Shown here: piece after piece, positions 1 through 5,098 of the stretch
Position numbering within the stretch: position 1 is the stretch's first letter
How the letters are laid out: every line of letters begins with the position of its first letter
Assembly: GCA_902796095.1 (NCBI GenBank)
Contig: CADBNP010000024.1
Span: forward strand, 1-6,355
From: an uncultured Aeromonadales bacterium
GTDB taxonomy: Bacteria; Pseudomonadota; Gammaproteobacteria; Enterobacterales; Succinivibrionaceae
Length of the DNA stretch: 6,355 bases
Direction of reading: 5' to 3'
Made by a program: the position numbers and the translations under genes
Notes under the pieces: generated by a model
What the model saw: the letters and a program-made list of their open reading frames with translations, nothing else
Told to the model about the DNA's origin: nothing
The model's database searches: none

Positions 1-271
1 ATATATGATCGGGCGTTAGACAACAGCAACAGTTGATGATTCAGCTGTACCGCTGCCAAGTTCACCGGCATCAGCAGTTTCACTGCATAAAACTTCAGAT
101 CTATTCAAAATAAAGAGTGGTTATCAAAATTGTGACAATCATAAACACTTATTCTTCAGAAGTTTCATCAGCATATGCCCCAGGGAAAGAATTCAGAATA
201 AACAGATTCCTGCTCACGCATAAAACAGAAACAACGTATATCAAAAAGAAGAAAAAAAGAAAGGAATAAAA
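1..271. other. Left-edge region without a supportable gene
   Basis: AT-rich sequence downstream of the tRNA gene. All three plus-strand frames are closed within the first 36 bases, so only the last few codons of a rightward gene from outside could be here, and I cannot recognise one. On the minus strand a frame is open from about 104 to the left edge, with possible starts at 83 (GTG) and 71 (ATG), but neither has a ribosome-binding site and the translation resembles nothing I know. A small hairpin (GCAGT-TTC-ACTGC, 74-86) has no T-run on either strand. A TATGAT hexamer at 138-143 (minus) is followed by a sequence similar to that found after the panC and panD -10 boxes; it could be a leftward promoter. 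Confidence 0.5.
242..271 (-). terminator. T-rich tract directly after the tRNA CCA end
   Basis: On the minus strand the 30 bases following the encoded CCA are almost all pyrimidine, mostly T, with runs of T7 and T5. No separate GC-rich hairpin precedes the tract; the only stable structure upstream is the tRNA itself. The tract may help release of the polymerase or be trimmed during 3' processing. Its role as a terminator is inferred from composition and position only. Confidence 0.3.
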
Positions 272-348
272 TGGTGCGTCCTAGAGAACTCGAATCTCCG
301 ACCCCCACCATGTCAAGGTGATGCTCTAACCAACTGAGCTAAGGACGC
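272..348 (-). tRNA. tRNA-Val (anticodon GAC), CCA encoded
   Basis: A 77-nt tRNA including the encoded CCA (272-274). The acceptor arms are GCGTCCT and AGGACGC with discriminator A. The D-arm carries the usual AGCTCAGTTGGTTAGAGC. The anticodon stem TCACC/GGTGG (one T-G pair) closes the loop TTGACAT, giving anticodon GAC at 312-314, which reads GUC and GUU valine codons. The T-arm is GGAGA-TTCGAGT-TCTCT with one G-T pair. The sequence closely resembles the E. coli valV/valW type tRNA-Val(GAC) as I recall it. It is the only tRNA in the window and has its own promoter upstream, so it is probably transcribed separately from ychF. Confidence 0.97.
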
Positions 349-363
349 ATTCTTGAAGACGGG

Positions 364-395
364 ATTATAATACCCAAAAAACATGTTAAAGTAAA
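364..395 (-). promoter_or_regulatory. Sigma70-type promoter of the tRNA-Val gene
   Basis: On the minus strand a -35-like TTTACT (390-395) is followed after 17 bases by TATTAT (367-372). An overlapping perfect TATAAT lies at 364-369 and would have a poorer -35 at a shorter distance. Transcription would begin about ten bases before the mature tRNA 5' end at 348, giving a short 5' leader for RNase P to remove. The short C-rich patch after the -10 (CCCG) is loosely like the GC-rich discriminators of stable-RNA promoters. Position and match are good; the exact start is inferred. Confidence 0.65.
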
Positions 396-406
396 GTACC
401 ACAAAG

Positions 407-448
407 GCGGTCGAAGATGATATGTTCACATTTCACACTATCGACCGC
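407..448 (-). repeat. Perfect 8-bp inverted repeat between ychF and tRNA-Val
   Basis: GCGGTCGA (407-414) and TCGACCGC (441-448) are exact inverted repeats 26 bases apart. The spacer contains a smaller ATGT-GA-ACAT hairpin and two copies of TGTGAA on the minus strand. The repeat begins 30 bases after the ychF stop and ends 11 bases before the -35 of the tRNA promoter. As an RNA from ychF it would form a long-looped hairpin followed by CTTTGTGGTACTTTAC, a poor T-tract, so it is a weak terminator candidate. It could also be a 3'-end stabilising structure or a protein site upstream of the tRNA promoter. Confidence 0.5.
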
Positions 449-478
449 TCAACGTATCGGAATCAGCAATGCTCCTCC

Positions 479-1570
479 CTATACATTAAACAGGAAGTTC
501 ATAACATCTCCGTCCTGAACAATATAATCCTTACCTTCAGAACGCATCTTGCCTGCCTCTTTGGCTCCGGCCTCGCCCTTATAGGCGATATAGTCGTCGT
601 ATGCAATGGTCTGGGCACGAATAAAACCCTTTTCAAAATCGGTATGGATCTTACCTGCCGCTTTAGGAGCTGTGGCACCTACCGGAATTGTCCAGGCGCG
701 AACCTCCTTCGGTCCACCGGTAAAAAAGGTCTGAAGGCTGAGAAGCTTGTAGCCGGCACGGATCACGCGATTAAGTCCGGGCTCGGTTATTCCCATATCC
801 GCCATAAACTCGGCGCGATCCTCTTCATCCATTTCTGCAAGCTCTGATTCTATTTCCGCACAGACAGGAACGACAACAGAGTTTTCCTCCGCCGCAATCT
901 TCTCAACAATATCAAGATACGGATTATTGGTGAAACCGTCTTCCGCAATATTTGCTATGTACATTGTCGGCTTCAGAGTAAGGAATGAAAGGTATGCAAC
1001 AGCAGCCTTTTCCTCCGGAGCCAGATTAAGAGTTCTGAGCATTTTTGCATCTGACAGCACCGGCAGACATTTCTCAAGAACCTTCATTTCTGCAATGGCG
1101 ACCTTGTCATTTCCCTTGGCCTTGCGGCTTACGCGGGCCATGGCTTTTTCGCATGTTTCAAGATCGGCAAGTGCCAGTTCGGTGTTGATGGTTTCGATAT
1201 CCCCGGCAGGATCAATTTTTCCGTTGACATGAACAATATTGTCATCCTCGAAGCAGCGCACTACATGAGCTATGGCATCTGTTTCCCTGATATTGGTCAG
1301 AAACTGATTGCCCAGTCCCTCGCCCTTTGAAGCACCCTTGACAAGTCCAGCAATATCAACAAATTCCATGGAGGCTGGAACTATTTTTTTAGGATGATCG
1401 ATATCAGCAAGTTCCTGAAGTCGCGGATCAGGAACAGGAACAACGCCGGTATTAGGCTCAATGGTGCAGAAAGGAAAATTGGCAGCTTCTATACCAGCCT
1501 TGGTAAGTGCATTGAACAAGGTGGATTTTCCCACATTAGGAAGTCCTACAATACCACAATTAAATCCCAC
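479..1570 (-). CDS. ychF: Redox-responsive ATPase YchF (OLA1 family)
   Basis: 363 residues, the same length as E. coli YchF, and near-identical over long stretches. YchF is a cytosolic TRAFAC-class P-loop protein of the Obg family that prefers ATP to GTP, binds ribosomes and has been linked to oxidative-stress responses. Visible elements: G1 P-loop GLPNVGKS (9-16), G3 DIAG (72-75), the family histidine at position 114 replacing the usual catalytic glutamine, the altered G4 motif NIAE (207-210) that explains the loss of guanine preference, a helical coiled-coil insert around 125-190, and a TGS domain from about 278 to the end (VGATAPKAAGKIHTDF, ending NFLFNV). The start is GTG, preceded by GGAGAGG; the AAGGAG core overlaps the pth stop codon TAA. 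The gap to pth is 10 nt, so the two are surely co-transcribed and probably translationally coupled. pth-ychF is a widely conserved pair. No defects seen. Confidence 0.98.
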   Translation of the reverse strand: MGFNCGIVGLPNVGKSTLFNALTKAGIEAANFPFCTIEPNTGVVPVPDPRLQELADIDHPKKIVPASMEFVDIAGLVKGASKGEGLGNQFLTNIRETDAIAHVVRCFEDDNIVHVNGKIDPAGDIETINTELALADLETCEKAMARVSRKAKGNDKVAIAEMKVLEKCLPVLSDAKMLRTLNLAPEEKAAVAYLSFLTLKPTMYIANIAEDGFTNNPYLDIVEKIAAEENSVVVPVCAEIESELAEMDEEDRAEFMADMGITEPGLNRVIRAGYKLLSLQTFFTGGPKEVRAWTIPVGATAPKAAGKIHTDFEKGFIRAQTIAYDDYIAYKGEAGAKEAGKMRSEGKDYIVQDGDVMNFLFNV

Positions 1571-1580
1571 GTTCCTCTCC

Positions 1581-2171
1581 TTATTTGTTTGCTTTAAATG
1601 CGTTAATTTTATTCATGGCCTTTTCCGGTCCGTCCGACAACAACGATTCCACTGATGAAAGGGCGTAAGACTGGGCAGCTTCTATCAGTTCCCGATCATC
1701 CGGTGACGATCTGCCGAGAACATACCCCAGCATCTGGGAACGATCCGACGGTTTCCCTATACCGATTCTGAGGCGGTAAAAACCGGAATTGTTGCCGAGA
1801 CTTGAAATTATGCTCTTCAGACCGTTATGCCCCGCATGGCCGCCGCCAAGTTTCAGTTTAATCTGGCCAGGCTCAAGATCCAGTTCATCGTGGATCACCA
1901 GAATTTCCTCCGGTCTGATCCTGTAGAAATTGGCAACAGCGGCAACCGCCTGACCGCTCAGGTTCATATATGTAGTCGGAAAAATAAGTCTGATATCCTG
2001 ATCCTTTATCCTGCCCTGCCCCGTCATACCGAAGAATTTGGAAGCAGGATGAAGGGATATGCCAAAGCGATCAGATATCATGGAAAGCAGATCCACTCCG
2101 GCATTATGCCTGGTATGCTCATATTCGGCACCGGGATTTCCAAGACCTGCAATAAGTTTAATAGATCCCAT
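1581..2171 (-). CDS. pth: Peptidyl-tRNA hydrolase (Pth)
   Basis: 196 residues, typical of bacterial Pth (E. coli 194). It cleaves the ester bond of peptidyl-tRNAs that drop off the ribosome, recycling tRNA; it is essential in most bacteria and cytosolic. Family residues are all present, two positions later than in E. coli: N12 in GLGNPG, catalytic H22 in TRHNAG, N70 in MNLSG, D95 in HDELDL, and N116 in GGGHAGHNGL, followed by the conserved LRIGIGKP segment. The ATG start lies only 6 nt after the panD stop, and no convincing Shine-Dalgarno sequence precedes it (the upstream bases are GAACTGATTAATT), so translation probably depends on ribosomes finishing panD. A 13-bp odd palindrome, TCAGTTGAACTGA (2178-2190), covers the panD stop. 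The pth stop overlaps the ychF ribosome-binding site. Its position behind panD is less usual than its pairing with ychF. Confidence 0.98.
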   Translation of the reverse strand: MGSIKLIAGLGNPGAEYEHTRHNAGVDLLSMISDRFGISLHPASKFFGMTGQGRIKDQDIRLIFPTTYMNLSGQAVAAVANFYRIRPEEILVIHDELDLEPGQIKLKLGGGHAGHNGLKSIISSLGNNSGFYRLRIGIGKPSDRSQMLGYVLGRSSPDDRELIEAAQSYALSSVESLLSDGPEKAMNKINAFKANK

Positions 2172-2177
2172 AATTAA

Positions 2178-2558
2178 TCAGTTCAACTGAACAGGAAAAT
2201 TCTTGCCGATGCGAACAATTTCGTTCTTTTCGTTTAAGTACACCAGCTTTGGTCTGTGAGTTCTTGCCTCTTCATCAGAAAAAATCCCGTAGGCGGCAAT
2301 GATAACAGTATCTCCAACTGCTGCCATGCGGGCAGCCGCGCCGTTCAGGGAAATCATTCCTGATCCTCTTTCACCAGCTATTGCATAGGTATGAAATCTG
2401 GCTCCAGTATCAACGTTGTAGATGTCTATCTGTTCGTTTTCAAGAATTCCTGACGCATCAAGCAAATCAAGATCAATACTGCAGGATCCCTCATAATTAA
2501 GTACAGCATGTGTTACACGTGCCTTGTGCAGTTTACCCAGTAGCAATGTTCTCTGCAT
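2178..2558 (-). CDS. panD: Aspartate 1-decarboxylase proenzyme (PanD)
   Basis: 126 residues, the length of E. coli PanD. It converts L-aspartate to beta-alanine, which PanC then joins to pantoate. It is made as an inactive pi-protein that self-cleaves between Gly24 and Ser25, seen here in YEGSCSID, producing the pyruvoyl cofactor on the new N-terminus of the alpha chain; the active form is a tetramer. Other active-site residues are in place: K9, H11, R54, T57 and Y58 (RFHTYAIAGERGSG), and N72 in SLNGAAA. The ATG start has AGGA eight bases upstream (TTTAGGAAAATCAAATG). It is the first gene of a panD-pth-ychF unit with its own extended -10 promoter behind the panC terminator. Enterobacteria use PanZ/PanM to trigger cleavage; no such gene is in the window. 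Confidence 0.98.
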   Translation of the reverse strand: MQRTLLLGKLHKARVTHAVLNYEGSCSIDLDLLDASGILENEQIDIYNVDTGARFHTYAIAGERGSGMISLNGAAARMAAVGDTVIIAAYGIFSDEEARTHRPKLVYLNEKNEIVRIGKNFPVQLN

Positions 2559-2609
2559 TTGATTTTCCTAAATTCAAAGAAAAAGAAAATTTGCCGGATA
2601 CGGCGTTTC

Positions 2610-2631
2610 AAAACTGTGATCTATTCTAGCA
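2610..2631 (-). promoter_or_regulatory. Extended -10 promoter of panD with shared downstream element
   Basis: On the minus strand TGC-TAGAAT (2623-2631) is an extended -10 box (TGn then a hexamer with one mismatch to TATAAT). The region upstream is very AT-rich, but no good -35 is seen (TAATCT at 17 bp). One base after the -10 comes GATCACAGTTTT (2610-2621), which also follows the panC -10 box exactly. Transcription should begin within this element, about 58 nt before the panD ATG. The promoter sits between the panC terminator and panD, as expected for an independent unit. Confidence 0.6.
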
Positions 2632-2653
2632 AATTTTACAAAAATAGATTAGC

Positions 2654-2688
2654 AAAAAATAGACAGGTTTATCCTTATAGGATAAACC
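2654..2688 (-). terminator. Intrinsic terminator of panC
   Basis: On the minus strand a perfect 10-bp stem, GGTTTATCCT and AGGATAAACC (2666-2688) with a 3-base ATA loop, is followed by TGTCTA and then T6 (2654-2659). It lies 23 bases after the panC stop codon. The stem is AT-rich and the T-run starts six bases after it, so readthrough into panD is possible. There is no T-run for the opposite strand, so it works only in the panC direction. Confidence 0.75.
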
Positions 2689-2711
2689 CGATAAAGTTGA
2701 TCGCCGAACTG

Positions 2712-3563
2712 TCAGAGATCAAATGAAACACTGTCAATCAGTCTTGTTGTTCCCAGATATACAGCCATAAGAACAGCAATTCTGGAAGTCTGCTCCGATA
2801 CCGGCTTCAGTGTATCAGCATCAACTATATCAATGGAATCAGTTCTGAAACCGTCATTTGCATCGATAGTCTCACCTGCCTCTTCAGTCAGTTCCCTGAA
2901 ATCTCTTCTGCCGGAAATGATCTGATCCCTGATCTGCATCATCTGCCTGAAGATCAGAGGTGCACGTTCTCTTTCTTCTGAGGTCAGCAGACCGTTTCTT
3001 GAGGAAAGAGCCAGTCCGTTTTCATCTCTGACGATAGGCACCTCAACAAGTTTAATCTGCATGGCCATATCTCTGACCATTTTCTTCAGAACTGCCACCT
3101 GCTGAAAATCCTTCTGACCAAACATAGCAAAGTCAGGACGAAAAATGTTAAACAGCTTGGTCACCACTGTTGTTACACCCTTGAAATGCCCCGGACGCAA
3201 AGCTCCCTCCAGCATATCCGACAGTCCGGGCACAAAAACAAAAGTATGAGCATCCATACCGTCAGGATACATAATCTCGGGAGTCGGTGTAAAAACAAGA
3301 TCCACCCCGGCCTGTTCAAGTTTGGTCAGATCGGCATCCAGTGTGCGGGGATAGGTTTTAAGATCCTTCGGATTATTGAACTGAAGCGGATTGACAAAAA
3401 TACTCACGGCCACATGATCCGCATGCTTTGCAGCTTCCCTGACAAGTGTAAGATGACCTTCATGAAGATTTCCCATGGTAGGAACCAGAGCAAGAGTCGC
3501 CCCGCTCTTCTTTAACCCGTTTGCAGCCTCAACCGCCTGCTGAATATTCTGTACTATTTTCAT
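2712..3563 (-). CDS. panC: Pantothenate synthetase (pantoate-beta-alanine ligase, PanC)
   Basis: 283 residues, the same as E. coli PanC. It makes pantothenate from pantoate and beta-alanine using ATP, through a pantoyl-adenylate intermediate; it is a cytosolic dimer of the nucleotidyltransferase fold. Visible motifs: VPTMGNLHEGH with the HxGH-type histidines H34 and H37, IFVNPLQF (55-62), LRPGHFKGVTTVV (122-134), FGQKDFQQ (148-155), and LALSSRN (184-190), which acts as the KMSKS counterpart. The frame is open further upstream to a TTG at 3605, but the ATG at 3563 places H37 exactly as in E. coli, so I chose it. No good ribosome-binding site precedes this ATG (TTTTTATTGCA); instead a short upstream ORF overlaps it by ATGA. 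Unlike in E. coli, where panB and panC are close, 196-197 nt with a separate promoter lie between them. Confidence 0.97.
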   Translation of the reverse strand: MKIVQNIQQAVEAANGLKKSGATLALVPTMGNLHEGHLTLVREAAKHADHVAVSIFVNPLQFNNPKDLKTYPRTLDADLTKLEQAGVDLVFTPTPEIMYPDGMDAHTFVFVPGLSDMLEGALRPGHFKGVTTVVTKLFNIFRPDFAMFGQKDFQQVAVLKKMVRDMAMQIKLVEVPIVRDENGLALSSRNGLLTSEERERAPLIFRQMMQIRDQIISGRRDFRELTEEAGETIDANDGFRTDSIDIVDADTLKPVSEQTSRIAVLMAVYLGTTRLIDSVSFDL

Positions 3564-3637
3564 TGCAATAAAAACGGGAACTCCCGTAAATCCTGTCTGC
3601 AGCAAAAAAGAAACAACGACGGAAACGGCAAAATCAT
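3560..3637 (-). CDS. Possible short leader ORF overlapping the panC start
   Basis: A 25-codon ORF starting at the ATG at 3637, which has GGTGA eight bases upstream; an in-frame ATG two codons earlier (3643) would give 27 codons. It ends with TGA at 3560-3562, overlapping the panC ATG as ATGA, the classic arrangement for translational coupling. It lies wholly inside the predicted panC 5' leader. The peptide is hydrophobic and rich in Leu and Phe (begins MILPFPSLFLFCC, ends EFPFLLQ). The same frame is open further upstream, beyond the predicted transcription start. It could be a coding leader that supplies ribosomes to panC, or a chance frame; no homologue is known to me. Confidence 0.35.
   Translation of the reverse strand: MILPFPSLFLFCCRQDLREFPFLLQ
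3567..3587 (-). terminator. Terminator-like hairpin just before panC
   Basis: On the minus strand ACGGGA and TCCCGT (3574-3587) form a short GC-rich stem (6 bp with a 2-base loop, or more realistically 5 bp with loop AGTT), running straight into TTTTTATT. It ends three bases before the panC ATG and lies inside the short leader ORF, so translating ribosomes would open it. It could be a weak attenuator or an RNA structure that affects panC initiation. The stem is small, so chance is a real possibility. Confidence 0.35.
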
Positions 3638-3655
3638 TCCCATCGTCACCGAATT

Positions 3656-3676
3656 AAAACTGTGATCATTATAACA
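3656..3676 (-). promoter_or_regulatory. Extended -10 promoter of panC with shared downstream element
   Basis: On the minus strand TGT-TATAAT (3668-3676) is a perfect extended -10 box; no convincing -35 is present, which this promoter class does not need. The next 12 bases, GATCACAGTTTT (3656-3667), are identical to those following the panD -10. Read on the plus strand, TGTGA-TCATTA-TAACA (3661-3676) matches nine of ten bases of the CRP half-site consensus TGTGA-N6-TCACA. A protein binding there would cover the -10 and start point and so would be expected to repress. Predicted start is near 3661, giving a leader of roughly 100 nt before panC. Confidence 0.65.
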
Positions 3677-3699
3677 CGACTGGCACAAAGGATCATGCA

Positions 3700-3729
3700 G
3701 ACGCCGGACAAAGTCAGAAAGACGGCATC
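3700..3729 (-). repeat. Inverted repeat behind panB
   Basis: On the minus strand GATGCCG and CGGCGTC can pair over 7 bp (one G-T pair) around a 16-base loop, 30 bases after the panB stop. No T-run follows, so it is not a standard intrinsic terminator; it might protect the 3' end of the pcnB-folK-panB message. Support is limited to the pairing and position. Confidence 0.25.
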
Positions 3730-3759
3730 TGTACTTCATGGACAGCAAAATGAACTGAT

Positions 3760-4554
3760 TCAGAAAAAACTCTGATTTTCATTAGGAAAACTGCCGTTTT
3801 CTACTTCGGACAGATAGAGTTCAACAGCCTTGCGGAGATCACCGGTCTCCTTAAGAAAATTACGTGCAAACTTTGGAGTATGCCCCGGGGTAATACCGAA
3901 AGCATCATGCATTACAAGGATTTGACCGTCGGTCTGATTGCCAGCTCCGATGCCGATTACCGGAATATCGAGACGGGCGGCTATTTCACTGCCGAGAGGT
4001 GCAGGAACACACTCGACTACAAGAAGAGAAGCTCCGGCATTCTGAAGTTTAAGAGCGGTTTCAACAATCTTCTGAGCCTGAGCCTCCTCACGGCCCTGAA
4101 TTTTATATCCACCGAAAATATTGACAAACTGAGGGGTAAGACCGATGTGGGCACACACAGGAACTCCGTTCTGAAGCAGTCTTTCGATTACGGGAACAAG
4201 CCACACACCGCCCTCAATCTTCACCACGGAGGCTCCGGCCTGCATAAGTCTCGCAGCATTGCGGCATGCCGACTCCGGAGTATCGTAAGACATGAACGGC
4301 ATATCAGCAATAACCATGGCTTCGGTTACGGCACGGGACACGCATCCGGTATGATAGACCACGTCATCCACCGTCACACCAATGGTACTCTCTCTACCCT
4401 GCATGACCATTCCAAGAGAATCACCGACAAGAAGAGCAGGAACTCCGCATTCATCAAAAAGATGAGCAAAGGCCGCATCATATGCTGTAATCGTACCGAA
4501 CTTCTTATGCTCTTCCTTGAGTCTGCGAAGAGTGGAAAGAGTAACTTTAGCCAT
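3760..4554 (-). CDS. panB: 3-methyl-2-oxobutanoate hydroxymethyltransferase (PanB)
   Basis: 264 residues, the same as E. coli PanB. It transfers a hydroxymethyl group from 5,10-methylene-tetrahydrofolate to 2-oxoisovalerate, giving ketopantoate, the committed step of pantothenate synthesis; it is a TIM-barrel, metal-dependent, decameric cytosolic enzyme. Metal ligands D45 (LLVGDSLGM) and D84 (ADMPFM), E114 in VKIEGG, and the catalytic base E181 in VVECVP are all at E. coli positions. Also present are GLTPQFVNIFGGYKIQGR (138-155) and IPVIGIGAGNQTDGQILVMHD. The frame could begin six codons earlier at a TTG (4572), but the ATG at 4554 has GAGG seven bases upstream and gives the family length. 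It follows folK by 26 nt and fits the same unit. Its folate cosubstrate makes the neighbourhood with folK sensible, although they act in different pathways. Confidence 0.98.
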   Translation of the reverse strand: MAKVTLSTLRRLKEEHKKFGTITAYDAAFAHLFDECGVPALLVGDSLGMVMQGRESTIGVTVDDVVYHTGCVSRAVTEAMVIADMPFMSYDTPESACRNAARLMQAGASVVKIEGGVWLVPVIERLLQNGVPVCAHIGLTPQFVNIFGGYKIQGREEAQAQKIVETALKLQNAGASLLVVECVPAPLGSEIAARLDIPVIGIGAGNQTDGQILVMHDAFGITPGHTPKFARNFLKETGDLRKAVELYLSEVENGSFPNENQSFF

Positions 4555-4580
4555 TGGAATACCTCTCTGCAACAGCTCAA

Positions 4581-5072
4581 TTATAGAACAACGGGACTGA
4601 TTTTCAAATCATCCGGATCAAGCAGTCTGACAAGATCAGATACGGAGGATCCGTCAGGCAGAACCAGATCAGGAGCAATGTCAAGGAGAGGAACTAGAAC
4701 AAACCCTCTTCTTTTCATTTCCGGATGAGGGATACTGAGATGCGGCAAATCGACAGTATCATTGCCGTACAGGAGAATATCCAGATCCAGAGTTCTCGGT
4801 CCCCAGTGCACTGTTCTGATCCTGTGATGCAGATGTTCAATTTCCTGAAGTCTTTTAAGCAGATCTTCAGGAGACAGCGATGTTTCAATCTTCATGACAG
4901 CATTTATGAAATAATCCTGATCCTGTGGTCCAACAGGAGCCGTGCGATAAAGTCCGGAAACCGCCATCACTCTGATGCCGTCTGCAAGACTGATTTCATT
5001 TACTGCTGTTTTTACCTGTTCAACAGGCCCGTCAAGGTTCGAACCAAGTCCGATGTATGATATCACTGACAC
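4581..5072 (-). CDS. folK: 2-amino-4-hydroxy-6-hydroxymethyldihydropteridine pyrophosphokinase (FolK, HPPK)
   Basis: 163 residues, close to E. coli FolK (159). It transfers pyrophosphate from ATP to 6-hydroxymethyl-7,8-dihydropterin, the step before dihydropteroate synthase in folate synthesis. Visible: the N-terminal YIGLGSNL, YRTAPVGPQDQDYFINAV, and the signature WGPRTLDLDIL with the two magnesium-binding aspartates D96 and D98, then IPHPEMKRRGFVLVPLLDIAPDL. It is a stand-alone HPPK, without fused FolB or FolP domains. The start is GTG at 5072, with AGGGAAGG ending about four bases upstream; a second GTG two codons later is less likely. It begins 26 nt after the pcnB stop, as in the conserved pcnB-folK pair. 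Confidence 0.97.
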   Translation of the reverse strand: MSVISYIGLGSNLDGPVEQVKTAVNEISLADGIRVMAVSGLYRTAPVGPQDQDYFINAVMKIETSLSPEDLLKRLQEIEHLHHRIRTVHWGPRTLDLDILLYGNDTVDLPHLSIPHPEMKRRGFVLVPLLDIAPDLVLPDGSSVSDLVRLLDPDDLKISPVVL

Positions 5073-5098
5073 AAAACCTTCCCTTTCGGATACTGAAA

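Noticed and set aside
1..83. Possible 5' end of a leftward gene (GTG at 83 or ATG at 71)
   Set aside because: The frame is open to the edge but too short to judge, with no ribosome-binding site and no recognisable protein; it can only be settled with more sequence to the left.
149..280. Minus-strand frame running from the tRNA 3' end through the T-rich tract, ending GAYADETSEE at 151-149
   Set aside because: It would encode a hydrophobic stretch followed by an acidic tail and looks superficially like a small membrane protein, but the hydrophobic part is just the T-rich tract, only TTG or GTG starts are available, and no ribosome-binding site is present.
422..847. Plus-strand open frame of 141 codons antisense to the 3' end of ychF
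   Set aside because: Most of it mirrors conserved ychF codons, and the translated protein has no recognisable domain; it is a shadow.
3564..3605. N-terminal extension of PanC by 14 residues to a TTG codon
   Set aside because: The ATG at 3563 gives the exact family length and puts the HxGH histidines at the same positions as in E. coli; the extension has no good ribosome-binding site.
3880..4728. Long plus-strand open frame (282 codons) opposite panB and folK
   Set aside because: It lies entirely antisense to two well-conserved enzymes, its translation resembles no known family and has the low-complexity look of a shadow frame, and no promoter or ribosome-binding site supports it.
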